Assembly (NCBI RefSeq): GCF_030269925.1
Contig: NC_085133.1
Span: 4,670,001 to 4,734,000, forward strand
Length of the DNA stretch: 64,000 nucleotides
Direction: 5' to 3'
Source of the DNA: Bombyx mori
Taxonomy: Eukaryota; Arthropoda; Insecta; Lepidoptera; Bombycidae
Shown here: piece after piece, positions 44,821 through 57,370 of the stretch
How positions within the stretch are numbered: the stretch's first letter is position 1
Layout of the letters: every line of letters starts with the position of its first letter
Position numbers and translations under genes: made by a program
Notes under the pieces: model-generated
Databases searched by the model: none
The model's input: only the letters and a program-made list of their open reading frames with translations
What the model was told of the DNA's origin: nothing

Positions 44821-45035
44821 GCAGGCTACATAGCGCAATAATCGAAGGGCGGATGGGGCAGAAAGATCCTCGAGTGGAGACAACGTACTGGCAAGCGCAG
44901 TGTGGGACGCCCACCTACAAGATGGATCGACGACCTAGTGAGGATCTCTAGGTCACGTTGGATGCAGATGGCAACGAACCGGAGCAGTGGATAGTGAACA
45001 TGCTGGGATGATGATAATGATGATAAATACTGTAC
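44821..45035 (+). mobile_element. RTE-type LINE C-terminal fragment
   Basis: The plus strand encodes WRQRTGKRSVGRPPTRWIDD, a signature of the RTE ORF2 C-terminus, then SRWMQMATNRSSG and a stop at the place where family members continue. A GATGATGATAATGATGAT tail follows. Everything upstream is lost. Confidence 0.72.
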
Positions 45036-45077
45036 AGTTCTCGTGGTCGCGGACGACTAATTAGTTGCTCGTCGACA

Positions 45078-45244
45078 TGTGTTTCGGTCTGAAGGGTAGG
45101 GCAGCCGTTGTAACTATACTGAGATCTTAGAACTTATATCTCAATGTGGGTGGCGCATTATGTTGTAGATATTTATGGGCTCCAGTAACCACTTAACTCC
45201 AGGTGGGCTGTGAGCTCGTCCACCCATCTAAATAATAATAAAAA
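45078..45244 (+). mobile_element. Bm1 SINE, 5'-truncated
   Basis: Starts near TGTTTCGGTCTGAAGGG and continues to CACCCATCTAAATAATAATA. Only the second half of the body is present. Confidence 0.9.
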
Positions 45245-45310
45245 TTGGAATATTGTTCTAACTATCGTCTAATTTTCAGTATAAGCTTTGATTAAACTGA
45301 CTCACGACTA

Positions 45311-45572
45311 ATTAATAAATAAATAAATAATAAATAAATAAATATTTACTAACAATGACGCCACGTTAACTGGTCCCGTGATAGGTTCGTAAAGAACTTG
45401 TGTTACAGGTACCAGATAACGGAAATAAATGTAAGATTTTTTATTGTACACATACATATATTTAATATACATCCATAACCCTGGAAAAGACATTTATATT
45501 TACCATATAAATATCTTCCCTTGGCGGGATTCGAACCCGCGACCCCCTTGTATAGTAGACGGCCGTTAAGAT
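45311..45572 (-). mobile_element. Second tRNA-derived SINE (not Bm1)
   Basis: Read on the minus strand: a tRNA-like 3' half GTCGCGGGTTCGAATCCCGC with a perfect B box, then CAAGGGAAGATATTTATATG, GTTATCTGGTACCTGTAACA and GGGACCAGTTAACGTGG, and a TTTA/TTTAT microsatellite tail (45311-45345). I recognise the layout as a lepidopteran tRNA-derived SINE. It is not a functional tRNA gene because no acceptor stem or 5' half is present. Confidence 0.65.
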
Positions 45573-45614
45573 TTAAGATTCACGAAAACCTAAGAAAATT
45601 CGATATTTTCGTAT

Positions 45615-45893
45615 TTTTTAAATCCTACCTATTCGTTAGTCCCTTAAGGGCTATTATAGCTACGTTCGGACGGGTAGGTAAGCCCATGGGCTCATCTTGA
45701 GAGAATTTGCTAATACTAGTCCTAGCAAGAGTAGTGCTTCGCAGAATCTACCACCGGATCCGAAACTCGACTCACTAAGAAGATCCGGTGAGAATCTTAG
45801 TGGGCTGTGTCTGAGGGTTAATTTGCAAGCCGGGACCTTCGTCGCAAGTGACAGGTTCGACGAGAACGGTGACCGGTGCTTGGGGTACGATAT
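45615..45893 (-). mobile_element. LINE family C 3' end, longer fragment
   Basis: It starts with a T-rich run and CCTACC and continues with GAGAATTTGCTAATACTAGTC, CAAGAGTAGTGCTTCGCAGA and AAGATCCGGTGAGAATCTTA, ending in the 5' extension CCTTCGTCGCAAGTGACAGG and GAACGGTGACCGGTGCTT. Same extension as 32205-32525. Confidence 0.72.
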
Positions 45894-46089
45894 TTCCTAA
45901 ACCTTCCCCACCCTATACGTAGAGATTTATTTAGAGTCTTGAATCTCATTAATAGTTTAATAACATTTTATTGAGTATTCGTAACGACTAGTGATGCGTT
46001 TAATATGCACATATTGTATTATTATTTTTATTCTTCAGTTACTAATACTACAGCATTATTAATCATGTAAGGAAGTGTAAAAATAGCTC

Positions 46090-46345
46090 AGGTAATTAAC
46101 AAACTAAAGAGCGGACGGTTAGCGTGGTATGGACATGTGATGCGTAGAGAGAAGATGCATGTGACTAGGAGATGTATGGAAATGGTAGTGCAAGGTAGAG
46201 GGGGAAGAGGTCGACCGAAGAATAGATGGAGTGTGTGAATGACGATATGAGAAATAGAGGAGTGAATGTTGAGATGACGGCTGATAGAAGATAATGGAAT
46301 AGAAAATTTCGCTGTTCCGACCTCACCTAGTGAGATAAGATGGAG
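46090..46345 (+). mobile_element. RTE-type LINE fragment with frame lesions
   Basis: Encodes LKSGRLAWYGHVMRREKMHV and GRGGRGRPKNRW, RTE C-terminal signatures, but stops and shifts follow at once. Older than the copy at 15786. Confidence 0.68.
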
Positions 46346-47957
46346 AAAAAGATTATTAATCATGTAGTTAAAACTTAATTGATTTATTTTTAAATTAAAC
46401 ATGAATTAATGTAGCTGATAAAATAATTATATTTAAAAAATCCCCTCTATAGTGCTTAGAACACAATTTTCTTTAGAATTTAATCTAAGTCGTGGGTAGT
46501 TTAAAAGTGCTGTCACACTAGCACCGATCGAAACTAAGGTATATGGATTTCGTTTTATGTCATTTGGCTACGTACCTCCAAAAGCCCTCCACCCCCGATA
46601 TATTGCGTCCATTCCGCATATATCGCGTTACATAACGGCCAGTTGGTTTCATATTTCAAGCTTGGTATAACTGGGTCAAGGCTGAAAACTCCCTTGCTCG
46701 TCAATCATGTATACTGGATACACTTTGGTTATTAATTTAAGGTGAATTAAGTTCTTATTGGTTCGTATGGTTAGCGTTTTAAGACGCTGATCTAATTAGA
46801 CATTTGGGACTGCTTAGATATTTGACGACGTTTTTAATTAATCATTTAAAATTACTAAAGTGAATATTCCGAAATATTTAAATTAGTTTATCTTAATTTT
46901 AATTTTTAATTAAAGTCTTTTGATAGGGCGTATTTAAAGCCTCTATCCTGGACGTTGGTTTACAAAGTCTAAATGGGGTAGAATATAGACCAAACAAGCA
47001 AGACGACTGTACTGCTAGTATTGTCGCCACTCCGACATAACTAATACGTCGTGGCATTCCCATTATACATAAACTCGGAAATAAATTTTAAGAGATCAAA
47101 ATTGTAAAAAAACAAAAAGTTAACTAATTCGAAATTCAGCTGACAGTCACGTATAATCAATTAAGTTCATCGCCCATTAATAGCTTAGTAATTTACAAAT
47201 CCATTAAATAATATCATTCACGGAACACATAAAACACAAGAGCATGCTTCGAACGCATTAAATCATTACTCGAAAATCATAAACTGTCAAATATGTCATC
47301 TGCCTCGATATACGAGCTCGTGATGTTGTTACAAAAAAAAAAAAAACATATTACACGTTCATTCTATTTAAATACTCTATGTATTTCAAAAGAAACCTCT
47401 TTGGCTGTCATTTTAACGGCTATATCCCTCCGTCCGGTATTAATTACAAAGCCTAGAGAGAAAACGCGCTGCCAACAACGGTAAAACTATTAGCGGGTAA
47501 GTCGAAATAGTTCGAAATAGTTCCGTTGGCTCGTCGCCAGGGGCGCTGCAATCGCCCGTGATAGATCGCCGGGCCTTGCGTTTGACATGGTTGTAAACAA
47601 AAATAATAAATAAGAACGCGCCGTGCACGTTTTGATATATGTGGATTTCATTTTGTGTTTATAGCGTTCTGAGCGAGTTTTATTGGTTTTCACGTTAGAT
47701 TAGAAATGACGTGCCGTGCGTTTTATGTGCGACGGATCCAGACGTTTACGTTGATTGGCAATACGGGCGGCGTTCTCAAATCTCGCGGGCGTGATAACTC
47801 CAGAATGTTCGGGTTTATTGCAATTGTAAAAAATAAATATCGCGACCGAGCGAGTAGCCGCGAGGAAAAGTTCTCTTGTTTCTTTTTAAGTGATTGATGT
47901 CCGTAAATCCTTCTGGCCGACAAATAGGTCAGTATGGATTCAAGTTGTAATCTTATC
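46346..47957. other. Unassigned DNA
   Basis: AT-rich to 47400. The 47450-47900 part is GC-richer with short open frames on both strands. None has a recognisable domain or splice context. Confidence 0.3.
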
Positions 47958-48226
47958 TTTTTTTTTTATTGCTTAATTGGGTGGACGAGCTCACTGCCCA
48001 CCTGGTGTTAAGTGGTTATTGGAGCCCATAGACATTCACATACGCCACCCATCTTGAGATATAAGTTCTAAGGTCTCAGTATAGTTGCAACGGCTGCCCC
48101 ACCCTTCAAACCGAAACGCATTACTGCTTCACGGCAGAAATAGGCAGGGCGGTGGTACCTACCCGTGCGGACTCACAAGAGGTCCTACCACCAGTAAAAC
48201 TCACAAGAGGTCTTACCACCAGTAAA
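47958..48226 (-). mobile_element. Bm1 SINE, short form with duplicated 5' end
   Basis: Reverse copy from a T-run and ATTGCTTAATTGGGTGGACG. The terminal block ACTCACAAGAGGTC.TACCACCAGTAAA occurs twice (48171-48198 and 48199-48226). Confidence 0.93.
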
Positions 48227-50489
48227 AAAAGTATCTTCATCTCTTAGTTGGCAATCATCACTAGTGCCTTTATTATAGGTTGGTTTACATACGATGACTT
48301 ATTACCGCATCATTATAATACTCAACACGGCAAGCGATTATCTTTTAAGGATAAAAATATGTAATCTTTTCTATAATGATAAATTTGTTCGTTCCGATCT
48401 TTTTTGCATCTAGACAGATACATTAATAAGTGCCGTCAAGAAATGAACTGTTCGTGGTAAAATTTAATGAAATTAAAATGGAAACCGCGTTATATTTAAG
48501 GCAACATCTTCAAAACAACTATACACATTTGACGTTACAACTTTTATAAGACTGTATGACTCCCAGGACAGAATTCACAATTTACAACTTTTGACAAGTA
48601 TTACGAGTCTTTATTACTGGCCATTATGTACTCAGCTTTATGTAACCACCTTAAGTATTTCCAAGAGCCTCCAGGGCAGGGCTGTACCAAGGATCAGGGG
48701 TATGCGAGTTTTTTGCAAAATAATTTTGTCTTTTCTCATCGTTGCCAGTTTTGTTGCAATTAGCTTGTTTAATGTTAAAACTCTGCTGTCAATTATGTCT
48801 GTCAAACAGGATAAGGTATGTCCAACCTTATACCCATTCTCTCAAAACTCATTGATTGCCGGATTGTCTTCTTTTGTTTTTAATGCATGTTTTTGTCTTT
48901 CAGATCCTTCAGAAATAGATTCCTTTTCAGTATCTTCGGATTCGTATTTCGCAGAATCTACTAGATATCTCGGTGCCTTAGTAAGAGAAATTGACATAAT
49001 TACTTCAATGCGCCAGTAGTGTACCGGTGACCTACACGGAAGTCAAAGGGTTAAGTTACAGAGTAAAAAGACAGAATATACAATGAAATGCCACACACTA
49101 CTTTTATTTGGGGGTTGAATTGTTTACTCAAAATATTTACTACATATTTAGAAGTTGGATAATAAGGTGTATGTATGGGGTGAAGATAGTAATTTGCCAC
49201 TGGTGCAAACCAAATGGAAATGTTTCTGAAGTTGAAATTTGCTACAATACTCAGTAATGCAAAATGTCATTTATTTTTCTCAAAACTGAGGTTACTTGGG
49301 AATATGAATGGGCACGTTGCCCTTAAAATCATCACGGCCAACACTTTCCAGAGTAAAAGTTACTTTCTTGTGAATTTTAGAAGTATGTCTGATGATACAA
49401 TCGAGTCCAGTAATTGTGCACTCAAAAGGGTATTCTCTTAAGTGAGTTCAGAGCCGTTTGTCAAAAGTTTGAAGCTGCGTCATTTGCAAAACTAATAAAA
49501 ATGCTGTGTTTTTGTTAACATTTTGTTCGTCTAATTCCATGTACATTTTGGGAGCTGGTGGAATTTTTGAAGTAGAAGTGTCGGTAACCTGATCAGTAAG
49601 AAGTCTGGTCTGATGACGTGCCGTTTGTCTTGGAGCCAGTGCACGTTTTTATTATTAAATCATTAGGGTAAGGACTCACTTCAACATAAATGATTGCTCT
49701 CACTCTGTGAAACATCTTGCCACATGGCATCGCATCGCGAGAGCATCGGTATCGCAGGATACGACTGATGCATGACCACGACCACTCTGTCAAAAGTGTA
49801 CGACTAGCAAGAAGAAGAAGAAGTTAGAAATTTACTTAAGGTAAATTTGATTTTGAAATAATGACATCTTTCTTTTCGGGTTTAGGCATACTCATTAGCA
49901 GTTTCCTGTTCTTAATTACTTTCCCTTCTCAAAAATTTCATACTTCTCTGACTTCCTAATTTTAATTATGGCAGGGAATATTGAAAGCCCGCACAACTAT
50001 ACTCCCTACGTCTCGCGTAAGCATCTTCGTTCCGATATGAAGGGTAGGAGATAACCATTTCACAATACAATTGGGGTATCCACGTTGTCTAAAAGTGGAC
50101 AGCGACATTCACGTTATGGACTCTGCTAACTGCTTCAAAAAAAGGACCTTGGACTGCCTATCTACCAGGCAATAAATGTGTATACCTATTTCATTTAGTC
50201 TTTTTGTTTTTATTTTAATTTTATTTATTTTTTATATCACATATTTTTCGTTGGATTCAGATGGTGTTGATACTGAAGTTATCTTCCCGAAGGCACTTTC
50301 CGCCTAACTAAGTACCGCCGAATGAAAAAAACATCAAATGATATAATTTTTTCTCGTCATGAAAATAGCCTGAATTCCCCGACAGCAAAATTCAAAAGTC
50401 AAACGCACATAATCCGAGTCGACCTATATACGGCACCATGAAGGTAAATAAGCGCAGATTATAAATAATTTGATACGGATATAAGAGCT
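48227..50489. other. Unassigned DNA with short open segments
   Basis: On the minus strand an ATG near 49000 opens about 51 codons (MSISLTKAPRYLVDSAKYES onward) to a TGA near 48848. Another coding-like minus segment lies near 49310-49370. They could be fragments of one decayed gene or transposon, but no family is recognised. A GAAGAAGAAGAAG repeat lies at 49811-49823. Confidence 0.25.
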
Positions 50490-50498
50490 CCCGATTTT

Positions 50499-50720
50499 TT
50501 GTGTCGGCAAGCCGGGGTCGCGAGCACGACGTTTTCAAGTCCAGAGGTCGTGAGTACAATGATTAAATACAATTTGGACGAACCCGAGGCGCCCTCTAGC
50601 GCTTCCGGGAAGTCTAGCGACTTCCGGCGCCCGGCTTCCGGTGGGATACCGCACGTTATTTCGTACTTTTTACAAGTGGTACTCGGGCGGGAGTACCTTT
50701 TCCGAGGTTTTCGACGCTAA
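50499..50720 (+). CDS. Candidate GC-rich exon or 5' region, unidentified
   Basis: A CpG-rich island in AT-rich surroundings stays open for about 73 codons. The internal ATG at 50559 would start MIKYNLDEPEAPSSASGKSS and end at TAA near 50720. A GTGAGT word just before that ATG could be a splice donor instead, in which case the upstream part would be the exon. Family unknown. Confidence 0.28.
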   Translation: MCRQAGVASTTFSSPEVVSTMIKYNLDEPEAPSSASGKSSDFRRPASGGIPHVISYFLQVVLGREYLFRGFRR

Positions 50721-50729
50721 AACGTTGTA

Positions 50730-51579
50730 TAGCGATATTTTATTCATTAGTTATCGGACACACAAAATGTATTTCTATTTCTCCAATTTTACTATTGCTT
50801 ATAGAAATTTCGATCTGTCTCGTGCCGAATCTTAACTGGTTCTATACAAATTCAGCATCAATTATATCTATTATTAGTACTCCATTCTCGTTTGGTCCAT
50901 AAAAAGCCAAATGCAACAATTTATATCAACTACGCTCCTTATAGACAGCCGTCGATTGATTTAACGACCGAAAAACAAAAACTTAACGCCCCAATGTTTA
51001 GTTCAGTTGTTTCTTGTCTGTCACTACTCAAATATACAGTAAACAATGCAAGTGAAGCACGCGCGGTCAATACAGCAGCTCAGAATAAAATAGAACTTTA
51101 CTCACTTAAGAATAAGCTTCACAGTTCAAATAAAACATCAAAGTATTATGCATGGGTAAGTTTGTGCGGCGCGTTCCAAATTTCGAATCCGGTAAACGGT
51201 TCGCAACTCTAACGTCAAAGTGGCAGATGTCATATTAGATTTGAGGTTAGAAGCATGGCGTCCACACATGTTACAAAACGGACGGATTGTTTGGAAATAT
51301 CCTAACGACGGACGTTAAGTGATTGTTTCGTCTCAGACAACCATGCTAGATGTCAAATAGACAAATAAATTCCGAAAAAATATGGTTCCTGGATAAGGTA
51401 ATCGTATCAAGATATTTAAAATCCCAAAAGGCGTCAAATAATCACATTAAAATTAACATTTGATCAGCTCACTATTTTTTCATTCATACTTTTTTATTAT
51501 TATTCTATTTCGAAAAGTAAATGTGGACCTTAAAAGTCTTCATGGTCGACTTCCACTAGAATTAGGATCGTTTTTGTGC
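50730..51579. other. Unassigned DNA
   Basis: An open stretch at 50892-51152 ends at a strong donor-like GGGTAAGT (about 51150), but it starts at a non-ATG codon and has no recognised family. Confidence 0.25.
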
Positions 51580-51690
51580 AATTACTGGTTGTAGGGAATC
51601 CGTTGTATAATGTACACGTCACGTTTATCAGTCTATTTCTGCCGCGATTCAGACATTCATTTCGGTTTATGGGATGACATGTTTGGCTTG
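51580..51690 (+). mobile_element. Very diverged Bm1-like relic
   Basis: ATTACTGGTTGTAGGGAATCC, CAGTCTATTTCTGCCGCGATT and CATTTCGGTTTATGGGATG recall Bm1 in order. Identity is low. Confidence 0.35.
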
Positions 51691-52379
51691 AGTTCGATTT
51701 CATATCCCAATCCAAGTATGGCTTTCGCCTTGTGATGTGCGGAACTGATATTACAATTTTCCTAAGTATTATAATTAGCGTTGCCAATGGAGGGTAGTAT
51801 GGTACTCAGAAAGAAATATAACATGACAGATCACAGAAGCATTTGATAGCGCAGGCAGATTCATATCTAACCAACTCTGTATGCAATGATGGCTATAAAA
51901 CTATTTTGCTTCTTTTAAAATCCAAGATTAATTACTTCAGTTCTTATTTCTAACTACCCGCAACATACTAGTACTAATCAACACTCATTCTATACACATA
52001 AATAAGAGTACAAAATTGCACTGAAAATTAAACCAGCTTGAATGTTTAGAGTTAACAAACTGTGGCCTTTTCCCCAGTGATTTAGCACCTTCCTTTAGTC
52101 CCAACAAACGTGTTTCAAAACTCTTAATTGGTGTCAAATATATCGAAGTTACCGGTCCTGTGTGAAGATAAATATGCGACAACTTGAAGGGATAGTAACG
52201 TTAATTATGTTCGGTTTGATTTTGTGAATTCGTTTGTTTATTTAATTTTATATCGTTTGTGTAATATAACAGGCATGCTTAAAGCACTTGATATATTGTG
52301 AAGAAGGATGAACGAGCCGCACGGTGGCACGAATACCGGGTAAAAGGTCCGGGTTCAATTCGAAGTCGAAAGTCGGTGC

Positions 52380-52545
52380 TTGTGGCTTTAATCGCGGGTT
52401 GCGATTCCGATCCTTGGTAGATGTAAAGCTGAAGGGCACGAACCCTTTGAGCTTAGGTCTCCTTCAGGGGCGCACGGCCAGTAGTTAGCAAGCCCTGCCG
52501 AGTTCATAAGTCCAACCACCCGTCTCGATAAGGCGGGAAAATAAA
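52380..52545 (+). mobile_element. LINE 3'-UTR relative of families B and C
   Basis: GGGTTGCGATTCCGATCC, AGGTCTCCTTCAGGGGCGC, CCAGTAGTTAGCAAGCCC, CATAAGTCCAACCACCCG, ending GCGGGAAAATAAAA. It combines words from the family B and C tails, so it is probably a third related family. Directly upstream (52300-52375) a GTCCGGGTTCAATTCGAAG segment is weakly tRNA-like. Confidence 0.5.
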
Positions 52546-53217
52546 ACAGTCGGTACACGACGTAAGGACGTAAAAAATCATACTTCTTTGACATTCAACA
52601 TTTTTAATGTTATCTATTCATGTATATTTTTACTCATAAATATATTTACATAAACATACAAATCTCAATACACAATCTTTACAATGAGATAAATCATGGC
52701 GCCACTTCGACACGGGCTGAAAATACACTCGGATCTGCTATCGCGAAAGCGCCAAAATAATTACAACTTTATTAATGAATCTACTTAATGTAAACCGAAG
52801 TCCTTAATTCACAATAAGGAATAAAGGCATTATGTATGCCACACGTGAAATTCGCGGATAAACTACTCAACGTGGACAAAATGCTTATGCAAATGAAGTA
52901 AATGCCGGCTGGCAACACTAAGTCCGTGCACGAATGAAGATTAGGGTTGCAAGCTGCGGATTGGACTTACATATGCCGGTATTAAAGCGGTTTTAGCTTA
53001 AGGCAAGATTTCGTGTGTGTTAGATTTTAAGGTTCATAGTTTTGTCACGATTCAAAGTTCTCAGTGAAGTTGAAAGTTCAGGGGAAAGAGACGTTTTGTT
53101 ACCCAATATGTAAGTAATACCGTCGGATTTATTGCGTTTAGAACGGACGAAGTAATTGTAATCAGGCTAAAAACAACATTAGTTGTATCCATATTTCGCC
53201 CGTGAGTTGTCATTACT
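52546..53217. other. AT-rich DNA
   Basis: No gene or family recognised. Confidence 0.3.
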
Positions 53218-53393
53218 TTTTTTTATTGATCGTGTAGGCAGACGAGCATACGGCCCACCTGATGGTGAGTGGTTACCGCCGCCCATGGACTTCAGCAATA
53301 CCAGGGGCATAGCCAAGCCACTGCCTACCGTTACGTTCTCTCCACAAACCTAGTTTGAAGAAGGATATGTCATAGCGCTCGGGAAACACTTAA
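53218..53393 (-). mobile_element. LINE family A 3'-end fragment including the ORF end
   Basis: Reverse copy with T-run, GTGTAGGCAGACGAGCATAC and CCCATGGACTTCAGCAATAC. It extends into the last codons (GAAGAAGGATATGTCATAGC, antisense of 4558-4587). It has a small internal deletion just 3' of the coding part. Confidence 0.88.
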
Positions 53394-54804
53394 CTTACTT
53401 AACAAAAAAACGCTTCAGGCCCAGCTACCAATCTTGATTGTCATCGCATCGCAATCCTACCACCCACCTCAAGCCATGAGGTCAACATTTAGTATTGTAA
53501 TATGACGGACCTAACTTTCCGAGCAGAGCGCACCAGTACTTTGCGGAAAAATTAAATAGGGGTAGTATCCGTGCAGGGTTTCAATGTGGCTTACTACCAA
53601 CAAAATTGGATTTTAATTATCAACTTTAACTTAATAATATGGGAAATGTACTGTCTGCGCTCAGAACTCTTTTCCCATTTCAGTGTTCATATAGTTGTCC
53701 TTTCTCTAAGCGACAATGCATTCAATTGTAATATACTCTTTAATCATTAGTTCAAGTTTTATTGTTTTTTTTTTACTTGCATTTTTCATTAAATTATCTA
53801 TCTACTACATCTTCTCCATAGACATCGTTTCTGTCTAACCCTTAAGTTCTCGTGATATTAAAATCCGTATAAAAACTAAACACACAAACAGATTGTTAGT
53901 CATCCACTATCGTATCGGGATAGTTTTACTCAAATAACTACCCACTAATCTACCCGTGGGTGGGACATTTAATAACCGCCCATAAACCTTCTGTAATTCG
54001 CTTAATTAAGATGTACTCAGAATGTAATAAAAAAAATCCGTTAATACAATAAAATTGGGCGCCTGTAAACAAGTTACCGCGATAATAAATAGCTTTATCT
54101 AAATTATTTTACGAACGCTGTAAATATACCGCTATACGCACATCGAATGGGGTCAATTGAATTAGTTTGTAGTCAAACAAACTTAAAATTAATTAGTACC
54201 TTCAGCTGTATATCTCATTTTATTTCTACCGATGAAACGTAAAATATATTATTGGTCATTATCGTAAACTCAGAATTTATATGATGGTTAGTTAGGCTCT
54301 CTTATAACCTTTATCGTTGAGGTTGACTCAACGTCACCTGTGAAAGTTTAAATATGTAAAACGATATGAACTCAGCTTTGTACGTGCTATTTGAAATATA
54401 TAATTATTCTACCGTATTTTATAGCTGTTCCATAACTGTAATATTTATTATTCAAAACTGTTTTTCGATATGCAAAAAGCCTGGCACATATATTAGTTTA
54501 GTATAACAATATATTGTTCTTCTATTCAATAGTATACTAATATGTTATATTAATCACTTAATGGGTTCATTAACGAAGCCTACTATGAAAAAAAGATTTC
54601 AGATTATCGAAAAAACGTTAAAAAACCGGATATGCGCTTGCAGAGGAACTTACGCAACCTTGAAAATAATTTAAGAAGTCATCCGCAGTTTTATTTCGGT
54701 ATTTTTCTGGGAACGAGACCAGGGATCCTGTCAGGGAATTACGAATTTATGGACACACCCGCGTAATTCATCATTAAGCATATTATTCTTACATTTTATA
54801 ATAA
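53394..54804. other. AT-rich DNA
   Basis: No gene, array or repeat family that I can support. Confidence 0.3.
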
Positions 54805-55099
54805 CTAGACGATGATCGGTTTTTTTTGATAACGCCATCTTGTTGTGTCTTTAAAGCGGTTAGTTGCCCTCAATTAAGAAAAATAGTATTATTATTTGCT
54901 AATAGATGTCGGGAAGAGTTGATTATTGAAAACACGAATAAAACAACATTTTCTGAAAATAAATCGTAGCCAGATCGATTTATCGCTCCCGAAATCCTCT
55001 GTATACTAAATTTTATGAAAATCGTTGGAGCCGTTTCCGAGATTCAGATTATATACATATATATTAATATACAAGAATTGCTCGTTTAAAGGTATAAGA
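54805..55099 (-). mobile_element. Helitron-like non-autonomous element, 295 bp
   Basis: On the minus strand it starts TCTTATACCTTTAAACGAGC, contains CTCGGAAACGGCTCCAACGA and ends GATCATCGTCTAG before T, with A at the 5' side. Homologous to 61210-61515. Confidence 0.62.
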
Positions 55100-56148
55100 T
55101 AAGATAAGATATAGTTCTTTCATCTCGAAATTCTCATCTGATAAACGAATCAACAAAAACAAATTTCAATTTACGTCTCCTCACTACCTCCTCTCTGGCC
55201 CGTCTTAACGCAAATCCCACTTTGATCGACTTCCAAACTGATTCTCCCAGTTTCGAAGGGTTAGATATTCCGAACACAGTGTCTTCGACGACCTTAGATT
55301 ACCATATAGTTAAACTAATAAGTAGTTTCGGGATATGTACTGAATTCGTGCATCTTCATTATTTTGTTTCGCGCCAAAGTTTTTTGTCCGAGAAAACCTT
55401 TCGGCCAAATTCGACTTTGAATTTGTTCTTTGAAATTTCCTGTTATCCAATTCGGGGAGGTAGCTCCGTTACATTAATACGGTTTCGGCATCTCGTAAAT
55501 AAATCAAAGAAGAGACAAATTATTATAACGTCAACAACTTTTAAAGAAAAGACAAATTCAACACGGCCCGCTTGTTAGAACACGAAATATCTCTCGCGAC
55601 AAGCAAGATACAACGAAACGAATCAATATCGGCCAGACAGACGGGAATCGTATATTTTTCAGCGAAACAACCGCGTTATATTAAAACTGGCTCTGTAGAA
55701 ATCAGGACATCGGCAGTTATATCTAATACACGGTACATAACGGTAAATGTAGCATTTGCGAACTGTAACGGCTCATAAAAGCACACCGATGCTAGGGAGG
55801 CACCATAAAATCTCCCGTATTGGATATCGGAGGTAAGAGAATGTCTCGTAAAACCGGGACTTATAAAAACGGAAACTTTGGCGTCTTTTAAGCAAGCGTT
55901 AACGCCGGATTTAGTGGGTATGAATTATAGTTTATGATGCGGGCACGTTAAGGGAGCGTTATGGTTGCCGTGGCATATTCGGAGCATACCGTTTTATCGA
56001 TCGTTTCAAATAATAATTAGTGCGCAAAGATGGTTGTATGCCGTGCTATTTTTTTTTACTCACACTTCACCGATTAATCGAATAAATTTGGACGCTAGAG
56101 AAATGGGATGATCGCGAAATTTTAAGAATACTAGTGGTATATTTTTTT
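55100..56148. other. Unassigned DNA with two open stretches
   Basis: Frames at 55222-55578 and 55572-55778 overlap slightly and are less AT-rich than the flanks. The first lacks an ATG start. I do not recognise any domain. Confidence 0.25.
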
Positions 56149-56396
56149 AATGGTGGTGGGACCATTTGTGAGTCCGCGCGGGTAGGTACCACCGCCCTGT
56201 CTATTTCTGCCGTGAAGCAGTAATGCGTTTCGGTTTGAAGGGTGGGGCAGCCGTTGTATCTATACTGAGACCTTAGAACTTGCATCTCAAGGTGGGTGGC
56301 GCGTCTACGTTGTAGATGTCTATGGGCTCCAGTAACCACTTAACACCAGGTGGGCTGTGAGATCTTCCACACATCTAAGCAATAAAAAAAAAAAAG
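56149..56396 (+). mobile_element. Bm1 SINE, short form
   Basis: From ATGGTGGTGGGACC to CATCTAAGCAATAAAAAAAA. Complete short form. Confidence 0.95.
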
Positions 56397-56655
56397 AATA
56401 CATATTTAAAATTCTATCTTTGTCTGTTTTGTCATATCCTGAACCAACATTATATGCAGCTAGGAACGAAAATACGGAATACGTAAATTATTTGAAACAT
56501 ATATTCCGAGTTCCGCAAAGACTGAGGCTATTTCAGTATTATATATGTACTCGGTTACGCTTGTATATTTTGTTATTTTTTTACTCATGAAATATTTTTA
56601 TCTGGATATCTAAAAATGCTACGTTATCAGAGATGTAAATGCGTTTGTTTTTTTA

Positions 56656-56817
56656 ATTTTTTTTTATTGCTTAGTTGGGTTGCCGAGCGCACAGCCCACC
56701 TGGTGTAAAGTGGTTACTGGAGTCCATAAACATCTACAACGTAAATGCGCCACCCACCTTGAGAGATAAGTTCTAAGGTCTCAAAGTCTCTCTACAACGG
56801 CTGCCCCACCCTTCAAA
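56656..56817 (-). mobile_element. Bm1 SINE, 5'-truncated
   Basis: T-run, ATTGCTTAGTTGGGTTGCCG, CACAGCCCACCTGGTGTAAA, ending abruptly at GCCCCACCCTTCAAA. Confidence 0.9.
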
Positions 56818-57370
56818 TATATAAAATTTGTATTAACAAAACGCACCGGCGTTTCCTTTTAACTTATTAGAAGTGGAAAGGCAAGTATTAGATTATTAAT
56901 GCAGGCGTAGCACCGACGAAGTCAATGTTAATTTTCGAATTCGGACACCTCTTAATTGACGGGACGGATTCTTACGTCAATCTGTTTTTCTTTTTTTCTT
57001 TTCTTTTTTTGTCGCAGCGTTCCATTTCGCCCAACCGGAACTCTAAAGCGATCCAACAAACCAATTATCGCGGACGGCTCTCATCCAGCCCACCTTCGCT
57101 CTTAATCATTACAATTCCATTAACAAAAAAGCAGGGTTGCCCAACGCTATCGTGGTACTATTAAAAAGACGACCAACCTTTAACCCGCGGACGGCTTGTG
57201 GGCGTCGCCCTGCCATTATAACACTTCTGAGCTATTTCGAGTGTCAAATTAATGATTCGAAACAGTGAGACGATAGTTCTGACCCCATTGCTGTGAACCC
57301 TAACGCTCGTGACGTGTGGCGCAAGTCATCAAAAAATACAGTTCGGAAAAACTGCAGGGCTTTAAAACAA
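56818..57370. other. Unassigned DNA
   Basis: Includes a T/C-rich run near 56983-57012. No gene recognised. Confidence 0.3.

Noticed and set aside
45515..45550. tRNA gene on the minus strand
   Set aside because: Only the T-arm half is present and it continues into a SINE body and microsatellite tail.
50892..51212. Exon ending at a strong GTAAGT donor
   Set aside because: Start is not ATG, no acceptor upstream, and no recognisable protein; noted only as unassigned.
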